From: CAZSLC01 sp964607675 | GTDB taxonomy: Bacteria; Bacteroidota; Bacteroidia; Bacteroidales; UBA932 | Reading direction: 5' to 3' | Length of the DNA: 64,000 nt | Assembly (NCBI GenBank): GCA_964607675.1 | Contig: CAZSLC010000006.1 | Location: forward strand, 1-64,000 | In this document: piece by piece, positions 8,211 to 17,759 of the stretch | Layout: each line of letters starts with the position of its first letter | Numbering within the stretch: position 1 is the first letter of the stretch | Notes under the pieces: model-generated | Told to the model about the DNA's origin: nothing | Databases searched by the model: none | The model's input: only the letters and a program-made list of their open reading frames with translations | Position numbers and translations under genes: made by a program

Positions 8211-11200
8211 ATGAAGAAATTATTTACAATTGCTTTCGTTATCATCTTTTCTACCCCTTTACTATTAGGGCAGAGTAGAAAAATCTCGGGGATAATTACT
8301 GCATCGGAGGATAACTCTCCACTAGTTGGAGTTTCTATTTTAGATAAGGCTACTGGTAATTATTCCGTTTCAAGCGCAGATGGATCATACTCAATTGAAG
8401 TTAATTCCAAATCACAAGTATTAACTTACATCTCAATGGGATATAGGGATGTAGAAGTTGAAATTGGTTCAAAGAGTGTCATTAATGTGCTAATGGAAAT
8501 AGATGCGATGTCTTTGGATGCCACTATGGTAGTGGCCTATGGACAAGGCAAAAAAACATCATTTACAGGGTCAGCATCAGTAGTTAAGAAAGAGGATATT
8601 CAAAAAATACCGACTTCAAATATAACAAAATCTCTACAGGGATTAAGTACTGGTGTTCAGGTTATTAATAGCAGTGGACAGCCAGGAGACAATGCATCAA
8701 TAACAATCAGAGGTTTGGGATCTATGAATGCATCAAGTTCTCCATTGTATGTAGTTGATGGAATTCCTTTTAGTGGATATTTGAATTCTATATCTTCATC
8801 AGATGTTGAGTCAATAACTATTTTGAAGGATGCTTCTGCCACCGCACTATATGGATCTCGTGCGGCAAATGGTGTAATAGTTATTACTACTAAGCAAGGG
8901 CAAAACGAATCTGGGAAAATTTCATTTAAGGCAAATATCAGTTTTCCTAAACTGGCAGTTGATATGCCTAGAAAATTGAATCCAAAAGAATTCACAGAAG
9001 TAACATGGTTGGCATTGTATCAAGGTTATCAAGATGAAGGGATGAGTGAGACAGAGGCTGCAAACAGGGCTAGTGGTAACCTTATAAATACAATGAAGAC
9101 AAATCCATGGAATATAAATACTCCAGTTGGACTTGATGGTAAATTAACTTCAGATGCAAAATTACTCGCCTATGGTGATTGGGAAAATGAACTTTTTGCA
9201 AGTAGACCAAGGCAAGAATACACAATTGATTTCAGTGGTAAGAAAGGTAATACAAATTATTTTGTTTCAGGATCATATCTCAATGACTTAGGATTATTTA
9301 CAACTCAACAATTTGAACGCTTTTCAGGGCGTGTAAATATTAATACAAAGGTTAAAGAATGGATAGAAATAGGAAGTAACACTGCTTTGTCACACAGCTT
9401 AACAGATGCACCAGCTACTTCTGACTATATTTGGTTTTTGAGGACAGTGCCATCAATTTATCCTATTTTTCAATATGATTATGACGAGCAAAAATATATT
9501 CTCGATGATAATGGAAATAAAGTGTATGACTATGGGATGGATAGTCGTAAAATGTGGATGGGTTGGAATCCATTGGCAGATGCGAAGTATAATAAATATA
9601 TAACAAAAGTAGATAATCTTTCTACAAGGAATTTCATTGAAATCACTTTTTTCAAAGATCTCAAATTCAGATCAAATTTAAGTCTTGATTATTTTTCTTC
9701 AAATTATAGCGGATATTCAAGTGCGGAACATGGTTCTTCTGCTGATCGAGGTGGTGCTGCTACGAAAACTAATTCGAGAGATGTGAGTTTGACTTGGAAC
9801 AACTTGTTAACATATAGTAAAACCATAACAGAACACTCTTTTAATGTGCTTATAGGGCATGAATCGTACCTAAGAAATGCAAATACTCTTACAGGATCAA
9901 AAGAAGGGTTCCCTTTTGGAGGGTTATATGAGTTAGCATCAGCTGCTGAAATGACAGATCTTTCATCTTGGTCAAATAATTATAGATTATTAAGTTTCTT
10001 TGGAAGAGCTGAATATGATTACGATAATAAATATTACATCTCAGGAAGTTTGAGGTCAGATGGTTCTTCTCGTTTTTCTAAAACTACAAGATGGGGTACA
10101 TTTTGGTCTGTTGGAGCTTCATGGAGAATTTCAAATGAGAATTTTCTTAAATCAGCAAAATGGATCGATAATTTAAAAATTAAAGCAAGCTACGGAGCTG
10201 TTGGTAATGATGGTCTTTCTACTTGGTACGCCTATCAAGGACTATATAGCACTGGATATGATGATTTTGGTAAGGCAGGTGTAATGATCTCAAGATTGCC
10301 TAACGAATCACTTAAATGGGAAACGAATCTTCAATTTAATGCAGGCGTTGAATTCACTTTTTGGAATAGAATATCTGGTAGTATTGAATATTTTGATAGG
10401 AAGTCTAAAGATTTGCTATTTCCAATGCCAAAGGCCCCTTCAACGGGGATTGGAAGTATCGACAAAAATATAGGTGATGTTAGAAATTATGGAGTAGAAT
10501 TAACAATTAGTGCATTGGCAATAGATAAACCAAATTTTAAATGGAATATTGATTTTAATGCTACACATTATAAAAATATCATTACCAAACTGCCCCAAAA
10601 TGAGATGAGTCAGGGTATATATAGATGGAAAGAGGGTGAGAGTAGATATAATTTCTGGGGGGCAGAGTATGCTGGCATTAATCATGAAAATGGTAATGAC
10701 ATGTGGTGGAAAAATGTATATGAAACCAGTGGTAATGGGGAACAGATTATTAAAGAGAGAGTTAAAACAGAAAATTCAAGTGAAGTGACAGGAAATGATC
10801 AAAAGAAATATTTAGGAAATGCTCTTCCTACTCTATATGGAGGTTTAACAAATACTTTTTCTTTTTATGGTGTTGATCTTTCGTTTATGTTTTATTACAG
10901 TATAGGTGGATATATGTATGATTCTGATTATTCTCAAATGGTAGCGTTCAGAGAGGGTAGCTCTATGCACCCTGATGTGTTAAATTCATGGACAAAAGAT
11001 AATAAAGGTTCCACTATCACAAAATTTGCCACATCAAATGCTGTGAGTTCACAACAATTCTCTTCTAAGTATATTTTTGAAAATTCATTTCTCAGATTGA
11101 GAAATGTTACTCTTGGTTATTCTCTTCCTAAAAGGTGGCTAAAAGCGATGAGGTTTTCAGATCTAAGAGTTTATGTACAAGGTGAAAATTTATTTACTGT

Positions 11201-11312
11201 GGGAGAAGCAGTAAAAAGAGGAACAGACCCTGAGCAAAGTGTTTCTGGTACTACAGGTAATAGGTTCCCTACGACAAAATCATTCTCTTTTGGTTTGCAA
11301 TTTACTCTATAA
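8211..11312 (+). CDS. SusC/RagA-family TonB-dependent outer-membrane transporter
   Basis: A 1033-residue outer-membrane protein. It has a signal peptide (about 1-20, ending LLLG), a carboxypeptidase-regulatory-like domain (about 23-98), a TonB-box-like VVAYGQGKK segment, a plug domain ending in the SusC signature LYGSRAANGVIVITT (about 205-225), and a 22-strand-type barrel to a C-terminal GLQFTL. It lacks the N-terminal STN signalling domain present in the other SusC of this window, consistent with control by an HTCS rather than a sigma/anti-sigma pair. It pairs with the SusD gene 9 nt downstream to form a lidded importer. Substrate is unknown; the three zincin-like neighbours suggest peptides (inference). 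Confidence 0.95.
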   Translation: MKKLFTIAFVIIFSTPLLLGQSRKISGIITASEDNSPLVGVSILDKATGNYSVSSADGSYSIEVNSKSQVLTYISMGYRDVEVEIGSKSVINVLMEIDAMSLDATMVVAYGQGKKTSFTGSASVVKKEDIQKIPTSNITKSLQGLSTGVQVINSSGQPGDNASITIRGLGSMNASSSPLYVVDGIPFSGYLNSISSSDVESITILKDASATALYGSRAANGVIVITTKQGQNESGKISFKANISFPKLAVDMPRKLNPKEFTEVTWLALYQGYQDEGMSETEAANRASGNLINTMKTNPWNINTPVGLDGKLTSDAKLLAYGDWENELFASRPRQEYTIDFSGKKGNTNYFVSGSYLNDLGLFTTQQFERFSGRVNINTKVKEWIEIGSNTALSHSLTDAPATSDYIWFLRTVPSIYPIFQYDYDEQKYILDDNGNKVYDYGMDSRKMWMGWNPLADAKYNKYITKVDNLSTRNFIEITFFKDLKFRSNLSLDYFSSNYSGYSSAEHGSSADRGGAATKTNSRDVSLTWNNLLTYSKTITEHSFNVLIGHESYLRNANTLTGSKEGFPFGGLYELASAAEMTDLSSWSNNYRLLSFFGRAEYDYDNKYYISGSLRSDGSSRFSKTTRWGTFWSVGASWRISNENFLKSAKWIDNLKIKASYGAVGNDGLSTWYAYQGLYSTGYDDFGKAGVMISRLPNESLKWETNLQFNAGVEFTFWNRISGSIEYFDRKSKDLLFPMPKAPSTGIGSIDKNIGDVRNYGVELTISALAIDKPNFKWNIDFNATHYKNIITKLPQNEMSQGIYRWKEGESRYNFWGAEYAGINHENGNDMWWKNVYETSGNGEQIIKERVKTENSSEVTGNDQKKYLGNALPTLYGGLTNTFSFYGVDLSFMFYYSIGGYMYDSDYSQMVAFREGSSMHPDVLNSWTKDNKGSTITKFATSNAVSSQQFSSKYIFENSFLRLRNVTLGYSLPKRWLKAMRFSDLRVYVQGENLFTVGEAVKRGTDPEQSVSGTTGNRFPTTKSFSFGLQFTL

Positions 11313-11321
11313 ACATTAATA

Positions 11322-12797
11322 ATGGAAAATATGAAAAAGATATTCAACATAATCATAATAATAATTTTATCCATGAATATGAGTTCTTGCTCGAAATTTC
11401 TGGAGACTAATCCTTCAACCGATGTGGCTGATACAGATGTATTTACAACGGTAAATGGCGCGCAATCAGCTCTTTATGGCTGTTATTTTCAAATGGAATC
11501 GGGGAGTGGTGGAACTAATAGGGCAGATGATTGGGGATATCCAACGCATCAAATGACTTTTGATGCGTGTGGCGAGGACGTGATAGTTTGGGGTGGTTGG
11601 TATAGTTTTGATTATCAATTTTGGGGTCATACAAGGGGAGATATTTTCAAATCAAGTGCACTATGGAACTTTTATTATCGTTTAATAAATAATACAAATA
11701 GTATCATTAAGTATATTGATCTGGCAGAAGGACCGAAGAATCAAAAAGACAATATCAAAGGGCAGGCACTTGCATTAAGAGGATGGTCATATTTTAATTT
11801 AATAAGGCTTTATCAACATACTTATAATGTCGCTAAAAACATGCCTGGTGTTCCGATATATACTGAGCCAACAACAGAAATAACAGAAGGGGCTCCAAGG
11901 GGAACTGTAGAAGACACCTACAAACAAATTTTAGCAGATTTTAATGAGGCTGAGGTACTCTTAGCAAATTTTCAGAGAGGTGCAAATAAAAATCATATAG
12001 ATCTCAATGTATTGCAAGGTCTTATGTCAGAAGTATATTTAACAATGAATAATTGGGATAAAGCAGCTGAATATGCAAGAAAGGGGAGAGAGGGTTACCC
12101 TTTGACAACTAACAGTGAATATCTTAGTGGTTTTAACGATCTTAATACCAATTCATGGATATGGGGTATTCCTCAAACTAAAAAACAAAACATGGGGGAC
12201 TATAGTCCTTTTGCAATGTGGGCAAATTGGAGTAGAAAGGGGTGGTCATTCCAATGCTTTTTCCTTAGCGACGAGTTTGTAAAATTGTATAACGATGGTG
12301 ATATCAGAAAAGAACAAATAGGGTGGGTTTGGGATCAGATTAACACTTCGGATAAGTTTAGAGACAAAGATGATTTATTAGGTTCAATGGTTATTATGAG
12401 ATCTGATGTTTTGCTTTTGAATGAAGCAGAAGCTCTAGCAAGAGGGGGAAAAGAGGGTGAAGCAAAAAACCTAATTTGGCAATTGCAAGAGATGCGTGGC
12501 GCCAATAAAACTACATCATATGGAAAAGAATTAGTGGAAGATATATTAAAAGAGCGTAGAAAAGAGCTTTATGGAGAAGGTTATTCGTGGTTTGATATTA
12601 TCAGGTGCCAAAAACAACTTGAACGAAAAGGAAACCATATAAATTATGGAGGATATAAACCATTCCCAAAATTTTCATGGAGGTTTGTGTATCAAATTCC
12701 AGAAAATGAAATGACAAATAACAAGTCATTGAAAGCTGGAGTTTGGCCAAATGGTGATCAAAATCCATTTGAAGGAGTCTATTCTCCAATAAATTAG
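11322..12797 (+). CDS. SusD/RagB-family outer-membrane lipoprotein
   Basis: A 491-residue SusD homologue, the lipid-anchored lid of the upstream SusC. A lipobox is visible at MNMSSCSKFLETNPSTDV. The family segment LALRGWSYFNLIRLY (about 145-160) and the C-terminal RRKELYGEGYSWFDIIR block are present. An alternative start at 11331 (MKKIF) gives a more standard signal peptide. It is the last gene of the operon beginning at 5798, and a terminator hairpin follows at 12844-12876. SusD proteins bind the ligand at the cell surface and deliver it to SusC. Confidence 0.95.
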   Translation: MENMKKIFNIIIIIILSMNMSSCSKFLETNPSTDVADTDVFTTVNGAQSALYGCYFQMESGSGGTNRADDWGYPTHQMTFDACGEDVIVWGGWYSFDYQFWGHTRGDIFKSSALWNFYYRLINNTNSIIKYIDLAEGPKNQKDNIKGQALALRGWSYFNLIRLYQHTYNVAKNMPGVPIYTEPTTEITEGAPRGTVEDTYKQILADFNEAEVLLANFQRGANKNHIDLNVLQGLMSEVYLTMNNWDKAAEYARKGREGYPLTTNSEYLSGFNDLNTNSWIWGIPQTKKQNMGDYSPFAMWANWSRKGWSFQCFFLSDEFVKLYNDGDIRKEQIGWVWDQINTSDKFRDKDDLLGSMVIMRSDVLLLNEAEALARGGKEGEAKNLIWQLQEMRGANKTTSYGKELVEDILKERRKELYGEGYSWFDIIRCQKQLERKGNHINYGGYKPFPKFSWRFVYQIPENEMTNNKSLKAGVWPNGDQNPFEGVYSPIN

Positions 12798-12843
12798 TAT
12801 AGGAGTTTATTCATTAAATAGAGCAGTTATTGTTATTTTGTTT

Positions 12844-12876
12844 AAAAAAAGGGGGGGTGGATCATTTCACCCCTTT
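12844..12876. terminator. bidirectional intrinsic terminator
   Basis: An A-tract and run of seven G, then GGGGTG (12854-12859), an 8-nt loop and CACCCC (12868-12873) followed by TTT. A register shift also lets AAAGGGG pair with CCCCTTT. It lies between the converging SusD and DUF819 genes and has A/T tracts on both flanks, so it can serve both strands. Confidence 0.65.
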
Positions 12877-12890
12877 ATTATTGTCAGGTA

Positions 12891-14078
12891 TCACAACACC
12901 ACAGTCATTAAGACACCTAAATAGTTACCAATTGCATATCCAATGACACCTATTGTTATACCTATGATTACCACTTTTTTATTTTTCATCCTATCTGCGA
13001 TAAGTGGGATAAATAGTGGTGAGTTTATCAAAGCGACAGAGGTGATGATAGTTGTATCTGAATCTATTTTAAAAATCTTTGCAAGTATCACTTGGATACA
13101 TAGAGAACCAAAAACAGCGTATGAGATATATGCTAATATCCAAAGACCGTCAGTAAAATTTATATCGCGTATGTTGACCATGGAAGCAATTACCAGTGAA
13201 AATACAAAAATGATGTACATCCCTGCATCGTAGCTTTTTTGCGCATTTCTAACTCTCTCAAAAAAAGAAGCTATAATGGCGAGAGTGGTCAATGAGAGGA
13301 TAAGAATTATCATATTAATAGAGCCGCTGATGAGAAAAGAGATGCCGATACTTACCCCTACAATACCTGCAGATAGGGCGATTGATTCGAGTGTCGGTAT
13401 AAAATTCTTTTTTGTGAAAATATCGCTATAATTGTTCTCTTGGTACCTTTTGTTGCTCTCTGCAAGTACCCCCTTGTCTCCGTGTGGATGCCTGATTGGT
13501 ACCTCTCTCATTTTATATGGGAGTATCCATCTGAACATTTTAATCCCAAAAGCCAACAAAAATGTAATATATGCAAAACTGATAATCATATCAAATGAGT
13601 TTATTATTAGATATGTATTGTCATTGACATTGAGCATTATTTTTAAGGCAGCGAGATTGGGAGTTCCCCCTGTGTATACTCCTACAAGCATCCCTGCAAT
13701 ATTTTTAAAATTCTCGTCAGGGCACATATCTTTGAAAATATAATACCCAGAGACAATGGCTCCAATCATGGCAATTATTCCGAAAATGAGAGATAGAACC
13801 CCTGAGCGAATGGGGAGCCTTTTGAAATTGCATGAAAATAAAATTAAAGGCATGGCCAATGGAATGGTGACGGAGGAGAAAATTTGGTTTATGCCCGACA
13901 TTGAGGCAGTTATTTCTTCAAAAGGGAAAATTAACAAATTGGCAATTATAATACCAATGAAATATAAAATTAAAATTTCACCTATTTTCCCCAAAAATGG
14001 AACCTTGCGGCATAAATATATTACTAAAGCTGGAAATAGGAGATAAAATAATATCCAAAATATTTTGACAAAAATCAT
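12891..14078 (-). CDS. DUF819-family integral membrane protein
   Basis: A 395-residue hydrophobic protein with about 11-12 predicted transmembrane segments. The block AGMLVGVYTGGTPNLAALKIML, with its TGGT/PNLAAL pattern, is characteristic of the DUF819 (YjcL-like) family, as is the glycine-rich second half. The function of the family is not established; its fold resembles that of transporters. It is a monocistronic minus-strand gene with its own -7 box at 14101-14108, converging on SusD. Confidence 0.8.
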   Translation of the reverse strand: MIFVKIFWILFYLLFPALVIYLCRKVPFLGKIGEILILYFIGIIIANLLIFPFEEITASMSGINQIFSSVTIPLAMPLILFSCNFKRLPIRSGVLSLIFGIIAMIGAIVSGYYIFKDMCPDENFKNIAGMLVGVYTGGTPNLAALKIMLNVNDNTYLIINSFDMIISFAYITFLLAFGIKMFRWILPYKMREVPIRHPHGDKGVLAESNKRYQENNYSDIFTKKNFIPTLESIALSAGIVGVSIGISFLISGSINMIILILSLTTLAIIASFFERVRNAQKSYDAGMYIIFVFSLVIASMVNIRDINFTDGLWILAYISYAVFGSLCIQVILAKIFKIDSDTTIITSVALINSPLFIPLIADRMKNKKVVIIGITIGVIGYAIGNYLGVLMTVVL

Positions 14079-14100
14079 AAAAAATTGTAAATAGAAGATG

Positions 14101-14108
14101 CAAAGATA
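14101..14108 (-). promoter_or_regulatory. -7 promoter box for the DUF819 gene
   Basis: Minus-strand TATCTTTG matches TAnnTTTG, 22 nt before the ATG at 14078. Confidence 0.5.
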
Positions 14109-14130
14109 GATATTTACTGATTAAAAATCT

Positions 14131-14138
14131 TAACTTTG
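14131..14138 (+). promoter_or_regulatory. -7 promoter box for the glycosyltransferase/PG-recycling operon
   Basis: TAACTTTG matches TAnnTTTG, 25 nt before the ATG at 14164. Together with the opposite-strand box at 14101-14108 it forms a compact divergent promoter pair. Confidence 0.5.
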
Positions 14139-14163
14139 TACGATACATTAAAAAATTTAAGTG

Positions 14164-15492
14164 ATGGATAATAATATTAATACATTCGTGATAGAACGAA
14201 TGTGTTCAACAAAAGAGATTAAGAAAATAGCGGAAAAAGCAATAGGTAAATATTTTATCTTATTTACAAAATCTACCACGATTGAGTTAGGAATGTTTGC
14301 AGTTGAAAGAATGATTAATATTGCAGAAGACACAAAAGCGCATATGTTGTATGCAGATCACTTTGTTTTGGTTGATGGGGTTAGAAAGCAAAGTCCTGTA
14401 ATAGACTATCAAATGGGAGCTCTAAGAGATGATTTTGATTTTGGATCAGTGTTGCTTTTCAATACAGAAGCCTTTAAAAGTGCAGTTGCAAAGATGGATA
14501 TTGAATATAATTATGGTGCTTTGTATGACTTAAGACTAAAAGTTTCTCAAAAAGGGGAATTGGTACATATTAATGAGTATTTATATACCGAGATTGAACA
14601 AGATAACAGAAAGTCTGGGGAGAAAATGTTTGATTATGTGGATCCTAAAAACAGATCTGTACAGGTAGAGATGGAGAAAATATGTACTCAACACCTTAAA
14701 GATATAAATGGGTATCTTCCACCTAAATTTAAACATATTAAATTTGAAGATGAATCGTTTGAGTATGAGGCTTCTGTGATTATTCCTGTATATAATCGTA
14801 TCAAGACTGTTAGAGATGCCATTGCCTCTGTACTTTCTCAAAAAACAAATTTTAAATTTAACCTTATTGTGATAGATAATCACTCTACGGATGGTACTAA
14901 GGAGGCGATTGATGACTATGCCAAGGATAAGAGACTTATCCACCTTATTCCAGATAGACATGATTTAGGGATTGGTGGTTGTTGGAATTATGGAGTACAC
15001 CATGCGCAATGTGGTAAATTTGCGATTCAACTTGACAGTGACGATATTTATTCAGATGAAAACACTCTTCAAAAGATTGTTAATGCCTTTTATGAGCAAA
15101 ACTGTGCAATGGTGGTGGGCACATATATGATGACCAATTTCAATATGGAAATGATTGCCCCAGGGATCATTGATCACAAAGAATGGACCCCTGAAAATGG
15201 AAGAAACAATGCTTTGAGGATCAACGGACTTGGAGCTCCACGGGCATTTTATACTCCACTTCTGAGGAAAGTTAACCTTCCAAATACCAGTTATGGTGAA
15301 GATTATGCACTTGGTTTGAGATTTTCGAGAGAATACCAAATTGGCCGTATTTATGATGTTCTATATCATTGCCGTCGTTGGGATGGAAACTCAGATTCAG
15401 CACTTGATATAGTCAAGGTTAATGCAAATAATACATATAAGGATAGGATACGTACCTGGGAACTTCAAGCAAGATTATTAATTGAAAAATAA
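14164..15492 (+). CDS. family 2 glycosyltransferase
   Basis: A 442-residue protein. An N-terminal region (about 1-195) of uncertain fold precedes a GT-A domain starting ASVIIPVYNRIKTVRDAI and carrying the metal-binding LDSDDIYSD motif, typical of GT2. A GTG precedes the ATG at 14164; the ATG is preferred. No signal peptide or membrane segment is seen, so it is cytosolic or membrane-associated. It is the first gene of a tight operon (1-nt gap to the next) with a DUF4922-SpoIID protein, an AmpG-like permease and a NamZ-like protein, which suggests a cell-wall or surface-glycan role. The acceptor is unknown. Confidence 0.85.
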   Translation: MDNNINTFVIERMCSTKEIKKIAEKAIGKYFILFTKSTTIELGMFAVERMINIAEDTKAHMLYADHFVLVDGVRKQSPVIDYQMGALRDDFDFGSVLLFNTEAFKSAVAKMDIEYNYGALYDLRLKVSQKGELVHINEYLYTEIEQDNRKSGEKMFDYVDPKNRSVQVEMEKICTQHLKDINGYLPPKFKHIKFEDESFEYEASVIIPVYNRIKTVRDAIASVLSQKTNFKFNLIVIDNHSTDGTKEAIDDYAKDKRLIHLIPDRHDLGIGGCWNYGVHHAQCGKFAIQLDSDDIYSDENTLQKIVNAFYEQNCAMVVGTYMMTNFNMEMIAPGIIDHKEWTPENGRNNALRINGLGAPRAFYTPLLRKVNLPNTSYGEDYALGLRFSREYQIGRIYDVLYHCRRWDGNSDSALDIVKVNANNTYKDRIRTWELQARLLIEK

Positions 15493-15493
15493 T

Positions 15494-17749
15494 ATGAAAT
15501 CTCTTACCGCAGCAAACCTTAAAGAGCTTTTTGAAAGCCAAATAGAGAATTGGCCACAAGCAAAGAATAATTATAAAGAACTCTCTAATGTAATAAGCAG
15601 AGATGTTATAATAGATGGAGTCAATTTTAAAGTTCAGTTTAATCCAGCGAGGATAGTCTCTTCTGCGGCAAAAGTAGATGCAAAATCAATCCACGAAAGA
15701 AAATGTTTCCTTTGTGAAGAAAACAGGCCATCAGTGCAAGAGGGGCTCGAGTTTAACTCAGATCTGGGGAACAAATATGTGGTTCTGATCAACCCTTTTC
15801 CAATTTTTCCCAAGCACCTTACTATACCTGGTATTGCACATCGTGACCAATTGATAAAAGGTAAAATTGGGGATATGCTCCAATTGGCAGGGCAGTTGGA
15901 GGATTATGTCATTTTCTACAATGGCCCCAAGTGCGGTGCCTCTGCACCTGATCATTTCCATTTTCAGGCAGGGAATAAAGGATTTCTTCCAATTGAAGAG
16001 ATGCTGCCCAAAATGGAGAGGACGGAGATATATAGGGATGAGACAACTTCATTTTGCAAATTAGAAAAACCCCTTCGCAGTGCATTTCATATCCAATCTA
16101 AATCAAAAGAGGAGGCTATAAGGTATTTTGAGGACCTTTACGAGCTTCTTCCAATAAAGGACAATGAAGCAGAGGCCATGATGAATATTCTATGTTGGAA
16201 AGGGGAAGATGGGTATTCGGTAGTAGTGATTGTGAGGGAGAAACACCGTCCTGCCTGCTATTTTGCTGATGGTGAGGAGAATGTTTTGATTAGTCCTGCA
16301 TCTGTTGATTTAGGAGGAATATTTATTACTCCATTGCGAAAGGACTACGAGAGGATGAATTCTCAATTGATGAAAGACATTATTGATGAAGTGCTCCTTT
16401 CAGATGAACACCTTGATCAGTTGATGGAGAAGATAACGGCAAAAATTGTCAGACGCCAGCCCAATGTGAGTGTTGGGATAATGTTTGAGAAGAAAATAGA
16501 GGTGACTTTTCATACCCCATATTTATTCAATGGTAAGGTTGTTAACAACAATTTAACCTTTAACTACAAAAATGAATCTATCGAATGGAATGGTGAAGAG
16601 TATTCAGAACTTTTTTTCCAACCACAGGAATATGATAAAAGCTTATTTGAACTCAAGGATGTTACTATTGGTATCAATTTTCATTGGGAGAGAAAAGAAA
16701 ATCAAAAATTTAAAGGGGGACTTATCATAATAGTTGAAAATGAGAAACTTACAGCAATTAATATGGTTGGGGTAGAGGATTATTTGTTGAGTGTTATCTC
16801 TTCGGAAATGAGTGCTAATGCCCCAAAAGAATTTCTAAAGTCTCATGCAGTAATATCGCGTTCATGGCTCCTTGCACAAATGGAAAAATCTTCAAAATTG
16901 AACGAGCAACAAGAGGAGTACAATGCAAATATCGAAGATGATAATCAAAGAATAAAATGGTATGACAGAGAGGATCACACCTCATTTGATGTCTGTGCAG
17001 ATGATCATTGTCAACGTTATCAAGGGGTAACAAGGGCATCTAATACCACTGTCAAGGAGGTCATTGACCAAACCTGGGGAGAGGTGCTTAAATACAATGG
17101 CAAAATATGTGATGCAAGGTTTTCTAAATGCTGTGGAGGGGTGGTTGAGGTATTTCCAACATGTTGGGAAGATGCGGAGCATCCCTATTTAGTCCCCCTT
17201 ATGGACAATGAAAAAGGTACTTCGTCGTTTCCAGATCTTACAATTGAGGAAAATGCAGAAAAATGGATCCTTTCAAATCCTCAAGCATACTGCAATACCA
17301 ATGACCAATCAATTTTATCTGAGGTGCTCAATAATTATGATCAAGAGACTCATGATTTCTTTCGCTGGAGAGTAGAATACACTGTTAATGAGCTTTCAGC
17401 ATTGATAAAAGAACGTTCTGGGGTAGATTTTGGAGAAATCAAAGATCTTATACCTATTGAGAGAGGAACCTCTGGCAGATTGAGCAAACTCAAAATTGTA
17501 GGTTCAAAAAGGACAATGGTATTTGGAAAAGAACTTGAAATACGGAAGAGCCTTTCAAAATCACATCTTTTTAGCTCAGCCTTCGTGGTGCGAAAAGAGG
17601 GAGACAGATTTATATTGATTGGAGCCGGATGGGGTCATGGAGTTGGACTATGTCAGATAGGGGCAGCTGTAATGGGTGCAAAAGGATTCAGTTATGACAA
17701 AATATTGCTCCATTACTTTGTGGGAGCAGAGATTGTTAGAAACTATTAA
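15494..17749 (+). CDS. DUF4922 / SpoIID-LytB fusion protein
   Basis: A 751-residue two-part protein starting at the ATG 1 nt after the glycosyltransferase stop. The N-terminal half resembles nucleotide-sugar phosphorylases of the HIT superfamily (DUF4922): ERKCFLCEENRP has a CxxC, and APDHFHFQ is the histidine motif. The C-terminal half is a SpoIID/LytB domain: GVEDYLLSVISSEM, then SHAVISRSWLLAQ, and the terminal GWGHGVGLCQIGA. SpoIID is a lytic transglycosylase acting on peptide-free glycan strands. No signal peptide is visible, which is odd for a wall-active domain. Operon partners AmpG and NamZ point to peptidoglycan turnover. The domain assignments are firm; the joint function is not known. 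Confidence 0.85.
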   Translation: MKSLTAANLKELFESQIENWPQAKNNYKELSNVISRDVIIDGVNFKVQFNPARIVSSAAKVDAKSIHERKCFLCEENRPSVQEGLEFNSDLGNKYVVLINPFPIFPKHLTIPGIAHRDQLIKGKIGDMLQLAGQLEDYVIFYNGPKCGASAPDHFHFQAGNKGFLPIEEMLPKMERTEIYRDETTSFCKLEKPLRSAFHIQSKSKEEAIRYFEDLYELLPIKDNEAEAMMNILCWKGEDGYSVVVIVREKHRPACYFADGEENVLISPASVDLGGIFITPLRKDYERMNSQLMKDIIDEVLLSDEHLDQLMEKITAKIVRRQPNVSVGIMFEKKIEVTFHTPYLFNGKVVNNNLTFNYKNESIEWNGEEYSELFFQPQEYDKSLFELKDVTIGINFHWERKENQKFKGGLIIIVENEKLTAINMVGVEDYLLSVISSEMSANAPKEFLKSHAVISRSWLLAQMEKSSKLNEQQEEYNANIEDDNQRIKWYDREDHTSFDVCADDHCQRYQGVTRASNTTVKEVIDQTWGEVLKYNGKICDARFSKCCGGVVEVFPTCWEDAEHPYLVPLMDNEKGTSSFPDLTIEENAEKWILSNPQAYCNTNDQSILSEVLNNYDQETHDFFRWRVEYTVNELSALIKERSGVDFGEIKDLIPIERGTSGRLSKLKIVGSKRTMVFGKELEIRKSLSKSHLFSSAFVVRKEGDRFILIGAGWGHGVGLCQIGAAVMGAKGFSYDKILLHYFVGAEIVRNY

Positions 17750-17759
17750 TTAAAACATA

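Noticed and set aside
15758..17182. Several 60-75 residue open frames opposite the DUF4922-SpoIID gene
   Set aside because: They are shadows of the real gene, with no start signals or recognisable motifs.
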